Positions 6,368 to 13,426 of a stretch of DNA of 21,193 nucleotides are shown here, piece after piece. A program made the position numbers and the translations under genes. Below the pieces are notes generated by a model. The model had not been told where the DNA came from and ran no database searches. It saw only the letters and a program-made list of their open reading frames with translations. Position 1 is the stretch's first letter, and every line of letters begins with the position of its first letter. Source of the stretch: CAYFZO01 sp964347615 (GTDB taxonomy: Bacteria > Pseudomonadota > Gammaproteobacteria > Poriferisulfidales > Oxydemutatoraceae); NCBI GenBank assembly GCA_964347615.1, contig CAYFZO010000028.1, forward strand, positions 1-21,193, read 5' to 3'.

Positions 6368-8489
6368 GACACGCACCCTGCTGGTTGAAATCGGCGTCGA
6401 AGACCTGCCGCCCGCGCTGGTCGAAAACGGCGCGGCGTTCGCCGAGGCGCTGGCGGCTCTTTTGCAGCAGGAGAACTTCTTGCGCGCAACCCGGTTCGAG
6501 CCGCTTTGCACGCCGCGGCGAATTGCGGCGAAACTGCAAGCCGTCGCGACGCATCAACCCAAGGAAACCATCGAACGCAAAGGCCCTCAGGCAACGCAGA
6601 TTAACGAAAGCGACCCGGCGACGCGCGGCTTCGCCAAGTCGTGCGGGGTTGAAATCGGGCAGCTCGAACTGCGCGACGGGCGCTTGTTCTGCCTCGCCGA
6701 AACCGGCGGACAAGCGCTCGGCGAAACCTTGCCGGCGCTGCTGCCCGCCGCGGCAAGCCGGCTGCCGATACAGCGGCGGATGCGCTGGGGCGACGGCAAG
6801 TACGCGTTCGCACGACCCGTGCATTGGCTGTGCGTTCTGCACGGCGACGAGGTGATTCCTTGTGAATTGTTCGGGGTCGAGGCGGGGCGCGCAACCCGCG
6901 GCCACCGCCACCATTGCCCCGAACCGCTCGAACTCAAGACCGCCGACGAATATGAGACCCGGTTGAAACAGCAGGGCCGGGTCATCGTGCACTTCGGGGA
7001 AAGAACCGAAGCCGTCAGGAAACAAGTCGAAGCCGCCGCGGGCGAGGGGTTGGTACTCGTCTCCGACGCCATGCCACGCAAAACCGCCGCAACCACCGAG
7101 TGGCCGCACGCCTTGAACGCACGCTTAGACAAGTCGTTCCTGTCGTTGCCACGTGAAGTCATCGAGCAAACGCTCGAACACGCGCTCAAGGTGTTTGTCC
7201 TGCAAGACGAAAAGGCGCGGCTGTCGTCGCGGTTCGTCGTCGTCGCCGACGTCGAGAGCAACGACCCGCAGACGATAGTCCGCGGCTACGAGACCATCGT
7301 GCGCGCACGTCTCGAGGACGCCCGGTTCTTCTTTGAACAAGACAAGAAGACCTCGCTTGAAGTGCGCCGCGCGATGCTCCAGCGTACGCTGTTTCAGGAG
7401 AAGTTGGGCACGCTCGCCGACAAGGCAGGGCGTCTTGAGGCGCTCACAGCGTCTTTGGCGCCGCGTTGCGGTGCGTCGCTCGAGCGGACCAAACGCGCCG
7501 CGCAGCTGTGCAAATGCGATCTCGGCTGCGACCTCGTCGGCGAATACCCCAAGCTCCAAGGCATCATGGGAGGTTATTACGCGGCGGCCGACGGCGAGGA
7601 CGCCGCGGTCGCAACCGCGATTCGCGAGCATTATCTGCCGCTCGGGCGAGGCGACGTGCCGGCGTCGCCCGAAGGCGCGGTGCTCGCGCTGTGTGATAAA
7701 GCCGACACCCTCGCGGGCTTCTGGCTTGCCGGGTTGACGCCAAGCGGCTCCAGAGACCCGTACGGACTGCACCGCGCCGCCACCGGCGTTCTGCGCATCC
7801 TGATTCGCGGCGGGTTCGACCTGGACCTCGGGGAATTGGTCGCCGAAGCGATTTCGGGGTACGGCAATCTTTTCAAGCGCGAAAGCCGGGACGCCGCACG
7901 CGCCGACCTCGCCGACTACTTGCGCAATCAACTCCACGATCCCGTGTTTATATGGAGCCTTACCGAACACCGGGACAAGGACACCGACCAGATCAACGCC
8001 GTCGCCGCCGCGTCCGGCGACGAGAAAGCCGCGCAAAAACCGATCCGTCCGCTCGATTTCATCCGCCGACTCGACGCGGTCGCGGCGTTCACCCGAAACG
8101 CCGCCGCAGCCGACAGCCTGATTGCGGCGAACAAGCGCATCCGCAACATCCTCAAGAAAACCGGAACCCCCGACGCCGGTCCCGACGCCGGCGCGATGAC
8201 CGAAGACGCCGAACGCGGCCTGTTCGAAGCGGTGAACGCCCGCCGCGACAAGCTCGAGCGTTCTTTTGCCGGGCACGACTACGTCGCCGCGATGCGAACG
8301 CTCGCCGAACTGCGTGAGCCGGTTGACCGCTTCTTCGACGAAGTGCTGGTGATGGCCGAAGACGAAGCGCAACGCGCAAACCGCCTTGCGTTGCTCCACC
8401 ATATAATGGGCTTGTTCCTGAAAATCGCCGACTTGTCGGAACTTAACTCGGGCAAGAACCTGCACAGCGGCGGGGAGGCGTCGAGTTGA
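6360..8489 (+). CDS. glyS: Glycyl-tRNA synthetase beta subunit
   Basis: A 709-residue beta subunit that binds tRNA-Gly and completes the alpha2-beta2 glycyl-tRNA synthetase. The N terminus (TLLVEIGVEDLPPALVENGA) and the RMRWGDGKYAFARPVHWL segment near residue 145 are characteristic. The region around 400-460 (CDLVGEYPKLQGIMGGYYA, ALCDKADTLAGFWLAGLTPS) matches the conserved HD-like core, and the C-terminal ~130 residues form the helical anticodon-binding (DALR-type) domain ending near GLFLKIADLSELN. Length is normal for the family (about 690). The gene overlaps glyQ by eight bases and gmhB by four, giving a tightly coupled three-gene operon. Confidence 0.98.
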   Translation: MTETRTLLVEIGVEDLPPALVENGAAFAEALAALLQQENFLRATRFEPLCTPRRIAAKLQAVATHQPKETIERKGPQATQINESDPATRGFAKSCGVEIGQLELRDGRLFCLAETGGQALGETLPALLPAAASRLPIQRRMRWGDGKYAFARPVHWLCVLHGDEVIPCELFGVEAGRATRGHRHHCPEPLELKTADEYETRLKQQGRVIVHFGERTEAVRKQVEAAAGEGLVLVSDAMPRKTAATTEWPHALNARLDKSFLSLPREVIEQTLEHALKVFVLQDEKARLSSRFVVVADVESNDPQTIVRGYETIVRARLEDARFFFEQDKKTSLEVRRAMLQRTLFQEKLGTLADKAGRLEALTASLAPRCGASLERTKRAAQLCKCDLGCDLVGEYPKLQGIMGGYYAAADGEDAAVATAIREHYLPLGRGDVPASPEGAVLALCDKADTLAGFWLAGLTPSGSRDPYGLHRAATGVLRILIRGGFDLDLGELVAEAISGYGNLFKRESRDAARADLADYLRNQLHDPVFIWSLTEHRDKDTDQINAVAAASGDEKAAQKPIRPLDFIRRLDAVAAFTRNAAAADSLIAANKRIRNILKKTGTPDAGPDAGAMTEDAERGLFEAVNARRDKLERSFAGHDYVAAMRTLAELREPVDRFFDEVLVMAEDEAQRANRLALLHHIMGLFLKIADLSELNSGKNLHSGGEASS

Positions 8490-9025
8490 ACCTGGTGATT
8501 CTCGACCGCGACGGCGTCATCAACGAAGACGCTCCGGACTACGTCAAGACGCCCGAGGAATGGAAACCGATTCCCGGCAGCCTCGAAGCCGTCGCCAAGC
8601 TGCACCAGGCCGGCTTCTACGTGGCGATTGCTTCAAACCAATCGGCGGTCGGGCGGGGATTGATTACGCTCGAAACCCTCAGCCGAATCCAGCGCAAGAT
8701 GGACCAGGCACTCGACGAACTCGGCGCGGGCATAGACGCGCTGTTCTTCTGCCCGCACGTGCCCGGCACCGGTTGCAACTGCCGCAAACCCAAACCCGGC
8801 CTGCTCGAGGACGTCGGACAACGTTTGAACGTCAGTCTCGACGGCGTGCCTTTCATCGGCGACACGCAAAAGGACGTGGACGCCGCCACGGCGGTCGGCG
8901 CGCGACCGATGCTGGTGCTGACCGGCAAGGGCAGGGCGACGGCGCAATCGCCCGACTTTCCGCGCAACGTGCCGGTGTACGAAGACCTGGCTGCGGCGGT
9001 CGACGCGTTGCTGGAATCAGCTTGA
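8486..9025 (+). CDS. gmhB: D,D-heptose 1,7-bisphosphate phosphatase
   Basis: A 179-residue HAD-superfamily phosphatase that removes the 7-phosphate in the ADP-heptose pathway, supplying the inner core of lipopolysaccharide. HAD motif I is LDRDGVIN (Asp7 nucleophile, Asp9), motif II is the Ser50-Asn51-Gln52 segment, and the acid motif is GDTQKD (Asp126, Asp130). The zinc loop Cys89-x-His91...Cys97-x-Cys99 followed by RKPKPG is diagnostic for GmhB. The start is TTG, overlapping the glyS stop (TTGA), with GGAGG (8474-8478) seven bases upstream; no downstream ATG keeps motif I. In Pseudomonas the same glyQ-glyS-gmhB order is followed by an acyltransferase gene; here the accessory island begins instead. 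Confidence 0.95.
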   Translation: MNLVILDRDGVINEDAPDYVKTPEEWKPIPGSLEAVAKLHQAGFYVAIASNQSAVGRGLITLETLSRIQRKMDQALDELGAGIDALFFCPHVPGTGCNCRKPKPGLLEDVGQRLNVSLDGVPFIGDTQKDVDAATAVGARPMLVLTGKGRATAQSPDFPRNVPVYEDLAAAVDALLESA

Positions 9026-9409
9026 ACGCACCAGAGATTCACCCATCCCCAAAGTGGTGCTGATTCCAAAACAGCTTACGGAAAACGACGCGTCTTGCCG
9101 GCAGCCCGAGCCTCCGCAAGACGTCATGCGTTGATAACGGTGGCGGCGAAACTCAAGCCGCTCCATGTTCCGCTTCGTGTAAATCACCCCCTCCGACGTC
9201 GCTGCCTGACCGATATTCCGATCTATCCCGGCACCGCGGATTGGCCTTGAAGCCTTTGGTGGTGTTGCTGGGAAGCAGTGAGACCGAGAGAAAGGTGATC
9301 TGGATCAACTCGCCGGGCTTTTTCGCGCACCGACCATCACGCCGGCACTTGGCATGACCGTCGAATTGGCAGCGGTGCCCGGGCTTGACCTGCCTTTGGA
9401 AGATTATGC
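9026..9409. other. Gene-free junction after gmhB, possibly decayed DNA
   Basis: No intact gene is visible. An inverted repeat, GTCTTGC (9092-9098) and GCAAGAC (9116-9122), could fold after the gmhB transcript, but it lacks a T-run. Towards the end, a frame with no good start reads GDLDQLAGLFRAP and ends in EDYA-stop at 9415, overlapping the HNH gene. It looks protein-like but I cannot name it. The stretch is most simply a worn-down boundary between the housekeeping operon and inserted DNA. Confidence 0.4.
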
Positions 9410-9727
9410 TTAGCTTGTGACTTCGCAGTATTTAGAGAGAGTGTCAAGGCCATTGCCTTTTTTGCGGTTGTTTCTCCATTGAAGAGGCTGAAGATTGGCC
9501 ATTTCATCACCGCCGTCTCTTGATACCGGTTTGATATGATCGATTTCCCAGCCATTTGCAGAAGCCTTTCCATATTCCTTATAGTGGATGATAGCTCCGC
9601 ATTTATCTTTACGAACTTGCTCAGGATTTTGACCTGGAAGAGTTTTTGCTTTTTTCCAAACAGCAAGCTTCTTCTCTGATGTGAAGCCTCTTCCGTAGCG
9701 ATCGGTGTTGGGTGCTCTATTACTCAT
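9410..9727 (-). CDS. Small HNH nuclease-like protein
   Basis: A 105-residue protein with an HNH/McrA-type signature. WEIDHIKPVSRDGGDEMANL (60-79) supplies the metal-binding Asp63-His64 and Asn78, followed by QPLQWRNNRKKGN (80-92) with the second conserved Asn. HNH proteins cut or nick DNA and occur in phages, introns, restriction systems and as free-standing genes. The N-terminal half is basic with a single cysteine (Cys43), so the four-cysteine zinc knuckle of many HNH proteins is absent. The start is well set: GGAGG (9735-9739 on +) lies seven bases before the ATG. Base composition is clearly more A/T-rich than gmhB. Its own target and role are not evident; the nearby restriction-modification pair suggests a defence or mobile setting. 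Confidence 0.8.
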   Translation of the reverse strand: MSNRAPNTDRYGRGFTSEKKLAVWKKAKTLPGQNPEQVRKDKCGAIIHYKEYGKASANGWEIDHIKPVSRDGGDEMANLQPLQWRNNRKKGNGLDTLSKYCEVTS

Positions 9728-9769
9728 CGTCTATCCTCCAAAAATAATCGAATGAAGCAAGCTTTCCTC

Positions 9770-9859
9770 ATGATGATGGGTGAACGGCTTGCTTTGCTTA
9801 TCGGGTTATCTTGCAGCTTACTATATCTTACTGCTTCCGGGCTTTGGCACCCCTTATAA
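9770..9859 (+). CDS. Possible hydrophobic micro-peptide
   Basis: A 29-codon frame starting with three ATG codons encodes ERLALLIGLSCSLLYLTASG flanked by short polar ends, enough for one membrane-spanning helix. Size and hydrophobicity resemble type I toxin peptides. The start lies inside the loop of the AAGCAAGC/GCTTGCTT inverted repeat, and the strong terminator follows 116 bases downstream. Against it: no clear ribosome-binding site, no obvious promoter, and opposite-strand frames also read well. Weak candidate. Confidence 0.2.
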   Translation: MMMGERLALLIGLSCSLLYLTASGLWHPL

Positions 9860-9956
9860 CCGCTTGTTCAGCAAGGATTTTCCGGGGGATTTGTAGATTT
9901 AAATATACGATTCCTTCTTGGTCTGCATGATTCAGGCTCCTGAAGTTTGCTTTTAC
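9828..9956 (-). pseudogene. ATG-less frame, possible gene remnant
   Basis: An open frame of 42 codons on - without a usable start codon ends with KILAEQAVIRGAKARKQ. The helix-like, basic C terminus looks more like a real protein tail than chance translation. It lies directly upstream of the HNH gene on the same strand. It may be the worn remainder of a small protein or the overlap of a functional RNA; I do not recognise a family. Confidence 0.22.
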
Positions 9957-9974
9957 TTAGGCTACCTAATCAGG

Positions 9975-10010
9975 CCCGCTCCGGCGCTTTACCGTCCGGA
10001 GCGGGTTTTT
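9975..10010 (+). terminator. Strong orphan terminator
   Basis: CCCGCTCCGG (9975-9984) and CCGGAGCGGG (9996-10005) form a perfect ten-base stem with an 11-base loop, followed by five T residues (10006-10010). It points along +, yet no recognised + gene lies between gmhB (ending ~950 bases upstream) and this site. It therefore hints at an unannotated + transcript in 9728-9974. Confidence 0.85.
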
Positions 10011-10120
10011 ACCTTTGTCTCATGTCTCTCTGAACCCATACAGGTATACAACTCCCTAAGTTTTCCCTCGTGCAGCTTACTCGCAAAAGAGTAACGCCGA
10101 CGTCAAATCAGCGCTTCTGA

Positions 10121-11365
10121 TTACCTCCAACGCGCCTGCACGTCGAATTCAATCAATTCCTTTTTGGAATTCCGTTTCCTGATTGGCACACACTCGACGT
10201 CGTGAAACCCCAGTTCGGATAACATCTCTGCGTATATTTTTTCTGCGGCGACCAACACCCCGTAGAAAGTTGAATTTCCCACGATGTAATGAATTCTTGC
10301 CGCGTTGTTCAGGACCCCGGTCAATGACTGCAAGTGATTCCAGATATCATCGAAATATTTAAGGATGTAATTCGCCAAAATACGTCCGTTTTTATTGTTG
10401 CCGTTCTCGATACTTCTGCAAGCACTCTGCAGCAGCTCCGATTCAAAGCTGCCCGACGGCTTTGCCCAATTGCTTAGCCTGCTAGTGGCAATCCCCCACG
10501 TCCCTCCAATTGCTTCCCAATCCATTTCGCCGGCGTCACGGCTGTTCACCAAATAGCCGAGCCAATACATATAAGGACGAAGTTCACGTATATAGGACAT
10601 ACGATTGACGTAAGGCGGTGAAGTGACGACACAGTCAGCTTTTCCAACGGCATCTCTGCAGAGACGACGAGAATCCGCCTCCACTACACTCACTTGACCC
10701 GTCGGGTTCTGTCTAGCGCCGTCAAGAATAAAGTTCAAGTTTTCAAAAAATACATCATGCAAGTCTGCGTCAAAATCCAAGGCTCTCTGAGAGTCAGGCT
10801 TGAATGACATTGATTGATGATTAAACGTAGCGTTGGAAAGATCGATCAACGTCCGGCAAAATGCCATAAGAAACAACGAGCGCCGTTGGGTTCCCGCGGT
10901 AAATCTCTCATCGATCGCGCCTTTGAGTTTGCAGAGAAAGTCAAGGGTGTCAGGGGGCCACCAACGTTTAATATTGTGTATTGGGGGAACGGGAGATTCA
11001 GACGTTTTGCCGGCACGTATCGCGTCCAGCAGATCTTGGCCTTCCTGTCTTACGTCTAAAATTAATTCAGGTGAATAAATATCGGTCTTGGTCTGCCCGA
11101 GCCAAATAAGAAATGGGTTAATGTCTATCGTTACAGCGGTATGCCCGTGATATGAAGCGCACAAAGCGGTTGTCGCGGTGCCGCAGAACGGATCGAAAAC
11201 ATTGACGTCTGAAACACTGTCATATTGCATCAGAATTTCATTGACAACTTTCAAGGAGTATGCAGGCGTCAATCGGAGCCATCCATACCTGCCTAACCCA
11301 GCGTTGTGCTTCTGTGTGTAATCAGCTCTCTGAGTGAGCGGAGATCCGAGTGCTTCAACCATCAT
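10121..11365 (-). CDS. DNA methyltransferase of a restriction-modification pair
   Basis: A 414-residue S-adenosylmethionine-dependent DNA methyltransferase. Motif I for cofactor binding is DPFCGTATT (58-66), with the acidic partner IDINP just after (80-84). The catalytic motif IV is TSPPY (248-252). TSPPY and this motif order fit exocyclic amino methylation, N4-cytosine or N6-adenine; TSPPY leans towards N4-cytosine. The region 260-345 (RELRPYMYWLGYL onward) probably carries target recognition. The start codon ATGATG overlaps the end of the upstream nuclease gene by four bases (ATGA), so translation is coupled. Base composition is lower in GC than the flanking housekeeping genes, pointing to acquisition. 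The target sequence cannot be read from the protein. Confidence 0.9.
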   Translation of the reverse strand: MMVEALGSPLTQRADYTQKHNAGLGRYGWLRLTPAYSLKVVNEILMQYDSVSDVNVFDPFCGTATTALCASYHGHTAVTIDINPFLIWLGQTKTDIYSPELILDVRQEGQDLLDAIRAGKTSESPVPPIHNIKRWWPPDTLDFLCKLKGAIDERFTAGTQRRSLFLMAFCRTLIDLSNATFNHQSMSFKPDSQRALDFDADLHDVFFENLNFILDGARQNPTGQVSVVEADSRRLCRDAVGKADCVVTSPPYVNRMSYIRELRPYMYWLGYLVNSRDAGEMDWEAIGGTWGIATSRLSNWAKPSGSFESELLQSACRSIENGNNKNGRILANYILKYFDDIWNHLQSLTGVLNNAARIHYIVGNSTFYGVLVAAEKIYAEMLSELGFHDVECVPIRKRNSKKELIEFDVQARWR

Positions 11366-12189
11366 GAAACCTCTAATAAACTTCTAAGTGCAGAATCAAC
11401 CTCTTTCTTCAGTCTCTTTTGATTTTTCTTGAAGAAGCCGGCTAAATCATAGCCCACGACGTCTTTAGCGAAATCGTACGTCGATATTTGCGGGTTTGAT
11501 TTCGGCCCCGTAACGCCGGTGATAACAACCCATTTTTCAGCCCTGTACCGTAGCAGTATATCCGGGTCAATCTGGGTGGAAAGAATAACGACACAAGGTA
11601 GATAAGCTTTCGTATAAGCGGCGACTGCATTAGCGATATCGGCGTTTTGCCGCTTGGAATCCTTGCTCTTATAGCCCTGCCGGACTTCAAACACCGCACC
11701 CTTCAAGGTCGCAAGTAGGCCCGGGTCAAGGCCGATAAGTTTTGCCGATTCTTTCATCCATCTGCGAAAGCGTTGCCGAGCGGAACGATCTTCAATTTTC
11801 CCAAGCGGAACTCTGCCGTCCAGATGGAGTTTTCTTTTGCGCCCCCCGGGCACAGGCACTTCATACGACCAATTGACTTCCTCATCGGAAAGTTCAAAAG
11901 CGTCTTGCAGCATCGTTCTGAATAACCTCTCACATCCAATGCCAATTTGCCTGTAAACACTTGTCATGCCCCCAGCCGCTTTATGAGCAACGTACAAAAG
12001 CGGATTGTCGAGACCGAACCAACTATAAAAAGAATCACTCCGGTAAAGTTTCTGGAACTCCTCCAATGATAGTCCGCCTATTCTGTTTCCCTGCCCAAAC
12101 TTTGGCCTGTACTGTGCGGATACCTGGATAGGCTCAAGAATAATTCGCAGATATTTTTTGTCGGTTTCTGACAAGAATTGTTCTACCAA
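11362..12189 (-). CDS. Putative type II restriction endonuclease
   Basis: A 275-residue protein read from the TTG at 12189 and coupled by a four-base overlap to the DNA methyltransferase. This position, together with lower GC, makes it the likely cutting partner. A possible PD-(D/E)xK-type centre lies at Asp155...FEVRQGYKSKDSKR (167-180), where Glu168 and nearby lysines sit at the end of a predicted strand; KLHLDGRVPLG (120-130) is another acidic strand. The segment around 186-225 (NAVAAYTKAYLPCVVILSTQ and following) looks like an alpha/beta core. The start is doubtful: the frame stays open upstream with a natural-looking translation (KKPEPLNLFRINQ), and a CTG at 12243 sits seven bases after AAGG, which would give 293 residues. 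Family assignment rests mainly on context. Confidence 0.7.
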   Translation of the reverse strand: MVEQFLSETDKKYLRIILEPIQVSAQYRPKFGQGNRIGGLSLEEFQKLYRSDSFYSWFGLDNPLLYVAHKAAGGMTSVYRQIGIGCERLFRTMLQDAFELSDEEVNWSYEVPVPGGRKRKLHLDGRVPLGKIEDRSARQRFRRWMKESAKLIGLDPGLLATLKGAVFEVRQGYKSKDSKRQNADIANAVAAYTKAYLPCVVILSTQIDPDILLRYRAEKWVVITGVTGPKSNPQISTYDFAKDVVGYDLAGFFKKNQKRLKKEVDSALRSLLEVS

Positions 12190-12287
12190 CTGGTTGATTC
12201 GAAATAGATTAAGAGGCTCAGGCTTTTTCTCAGCAATGCGCAGCGCTCAACCTTGGTGCTTGAGCCTCGATATTACGCCGTTTGACT

Positions 12288-13322
12288 TCAGGGGCAAGGG
12301 TTCGGAATCTCGGCGTGCACCGCCTCTATCGCCTCGACGACGTCGTCGCTTAACTCCAGGTCAATGCTGGCAACGTTGGTGCGCAGCTGCGCCATCGTCG
12401 TCGCTCCGATGATGTTCGCGGTCAGGAAGCTGCGCGAGTTCACGTACGCCAACGCCATCGCCGCAGGGTCAAGACCCGCCTCTTTGGCGATTGCGACGTA
12501 ACGCCGGGTCGCCTTGACCCCGAGTTCACCGGTGTAGCGCTGGAAAAACTCAAACAACGTCAGGCGCGCGTCGGGCGGCTTGCGCCCGCGCAGGTACTTG
12601 CCGCTCAGCACCCCGAAACCCAGCGGGGAGTACGCCAGCAACCCGGTCTGCTCGCGGTGGGCGATCTCGGCGAGGCCGACTTCGAACGTGCGGTTCAACA
12701 AGCTGTAAGGGTTTTGCACGCCGACGATGCGCGGCCAGCCGTATTCCTCGGCCAACGCCAGATACTTCATCACTCCCCACGGCGTCTCGTTGGACACGCC
12801 GAGATAACGGACCTTGCCTTGCTCGACCAGCCGCGCAAGCGCTTCGAGCGTTTCCTCGACCGGGGTTGCGTCGTCGTTTTCCTCGTGAACGTATCCGAGC
12901 TCGCCGAAGTAATTCGTCGAGCGCGACGGCCAGTGCACCTGATACAAATCGATGTAGTCGGTTCGAAGGCGGCGCAAGCTGGCGTTCACCGCGCGGTTGA
13001 CGTGCTTGCGCGTCAGCTGCGGGCCGCCGCGCAGATAAGCCTGCATTCCGGGGCCCGACACCTTGGTCGCAATCACAAGGTCCTCGCGGTCCTTGCGCTG
13101 CGCAAGCCAAGTGCCGATATATCGTTCGGTCAGCCCTTGGGTCTCCTCCCGCGGCGGCACCGCGTACATCTCGGCCGTGTCTATGAAATTGACGCCTTGA
13201 TCGATCGCGTAGTCGAGTTGTTCATGGGCCTCGTCTTCGGTGTTCTGCTCACCGAAAGTCATCGTGCCGAGACATATCACACTGACGTCAACGTCAGTGT
13301 CGCCGAGTTGTCTGTATTCCAT
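12288..13322 (-). CDS. tas: Aldo/keto reductase, Tas-like
   Basis: A 344-residue NADP(H)-dependent aldo/keto reductase, a cytoplasmic (beta/alpha)8 barrel. It resembles E. coli Tas over its whole length, including LGTMTFGEQN (18-27) and AEMYAVPPREETQGLTERY (50-68), where E. coli Tas reads very similarly. The catalytic tetrad is present: Asp48, Tyr53, Lys87 (IATKVSGP) and His130 (LYQVHWPSR). The physiological substrate of Tas is not settled; E. coli tas was found through suppression of a tyrosine auxotrophy. The start has GGAGG five bases upstream. It is transcribed divergently from the SulP transporter across 104 bases, and its downstream end abuts the low-GC island. Confidence 0.93.
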   Translation of the reverse strand: MEYRQLGDTDVDVSVICLGTMTFGEQNTEDEAHEQLDYAIDQGVNFIDTAEMYAVPPREETQGLTERYIGTWLAQRKDREDLVIATKVSGPGMQAYLRGGPQLTRKHVNRAVNASLRRLRTDYIDLYQVHWPSRSTNYFGELGYVHEENDDATPVEETLEALARLVEQGKVRYLGVSNETPWGVMKYLALAEEYGWPRIVGVQNPYSLLNRTFEVGLAEIAHREQTGLLAYSPLGFGVLSGKYLRGRKPPDARLTLFEFFQRYTGELGVKATRRYVAIAKEAGLDPAAMALAYVNSRSFLTANIIGATTMAQLRTNVASIDLELSDDVVEAIEAVHAEIPNPCP

Positions 13323-13426
13323 CTGTCCCTCCTGACGAAGTCCTCACCCGCCGACGGACGGGCGCGGTTAAAGCTTGTGCTAGTATAAACTTAGCAGTCG
13401 AAAACCCACAACAACGCGCGTCAACC

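Larger units (their letters stand above)
9728..10120. other. Low-GC intergenic stretch with orphan terminator and short frames
   Basis: Between the HNH nuclease and the methyltransferase there is no normal-sized gene. The stretch holds a strong plus-facing terminator (9975-10010), a short hydrophobic frame on + (9770-9859), an ATG-less frame on - (9828-9956), and an inverted repeat AAGCAAGC/GCTTGCTT (9755-9762, 9787-9794) spanning the start of the short + frame. A 15-codon minus frame starting at 9771 (MRKACFIRLFLEDRR) ends in a TGA that overlaps the HNH ATG, so ribosomes could be handed on. A weak ATCAG/CTGAT hairpin at 10107-10121 sits just past the methyltransferase stop. Confidence 0.5.

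Noticed and set aside
5435..6511. Long minus-strand frame opposite glyQ
   Set aside because: Shadow of glyQ caused by GC-biased third positions.
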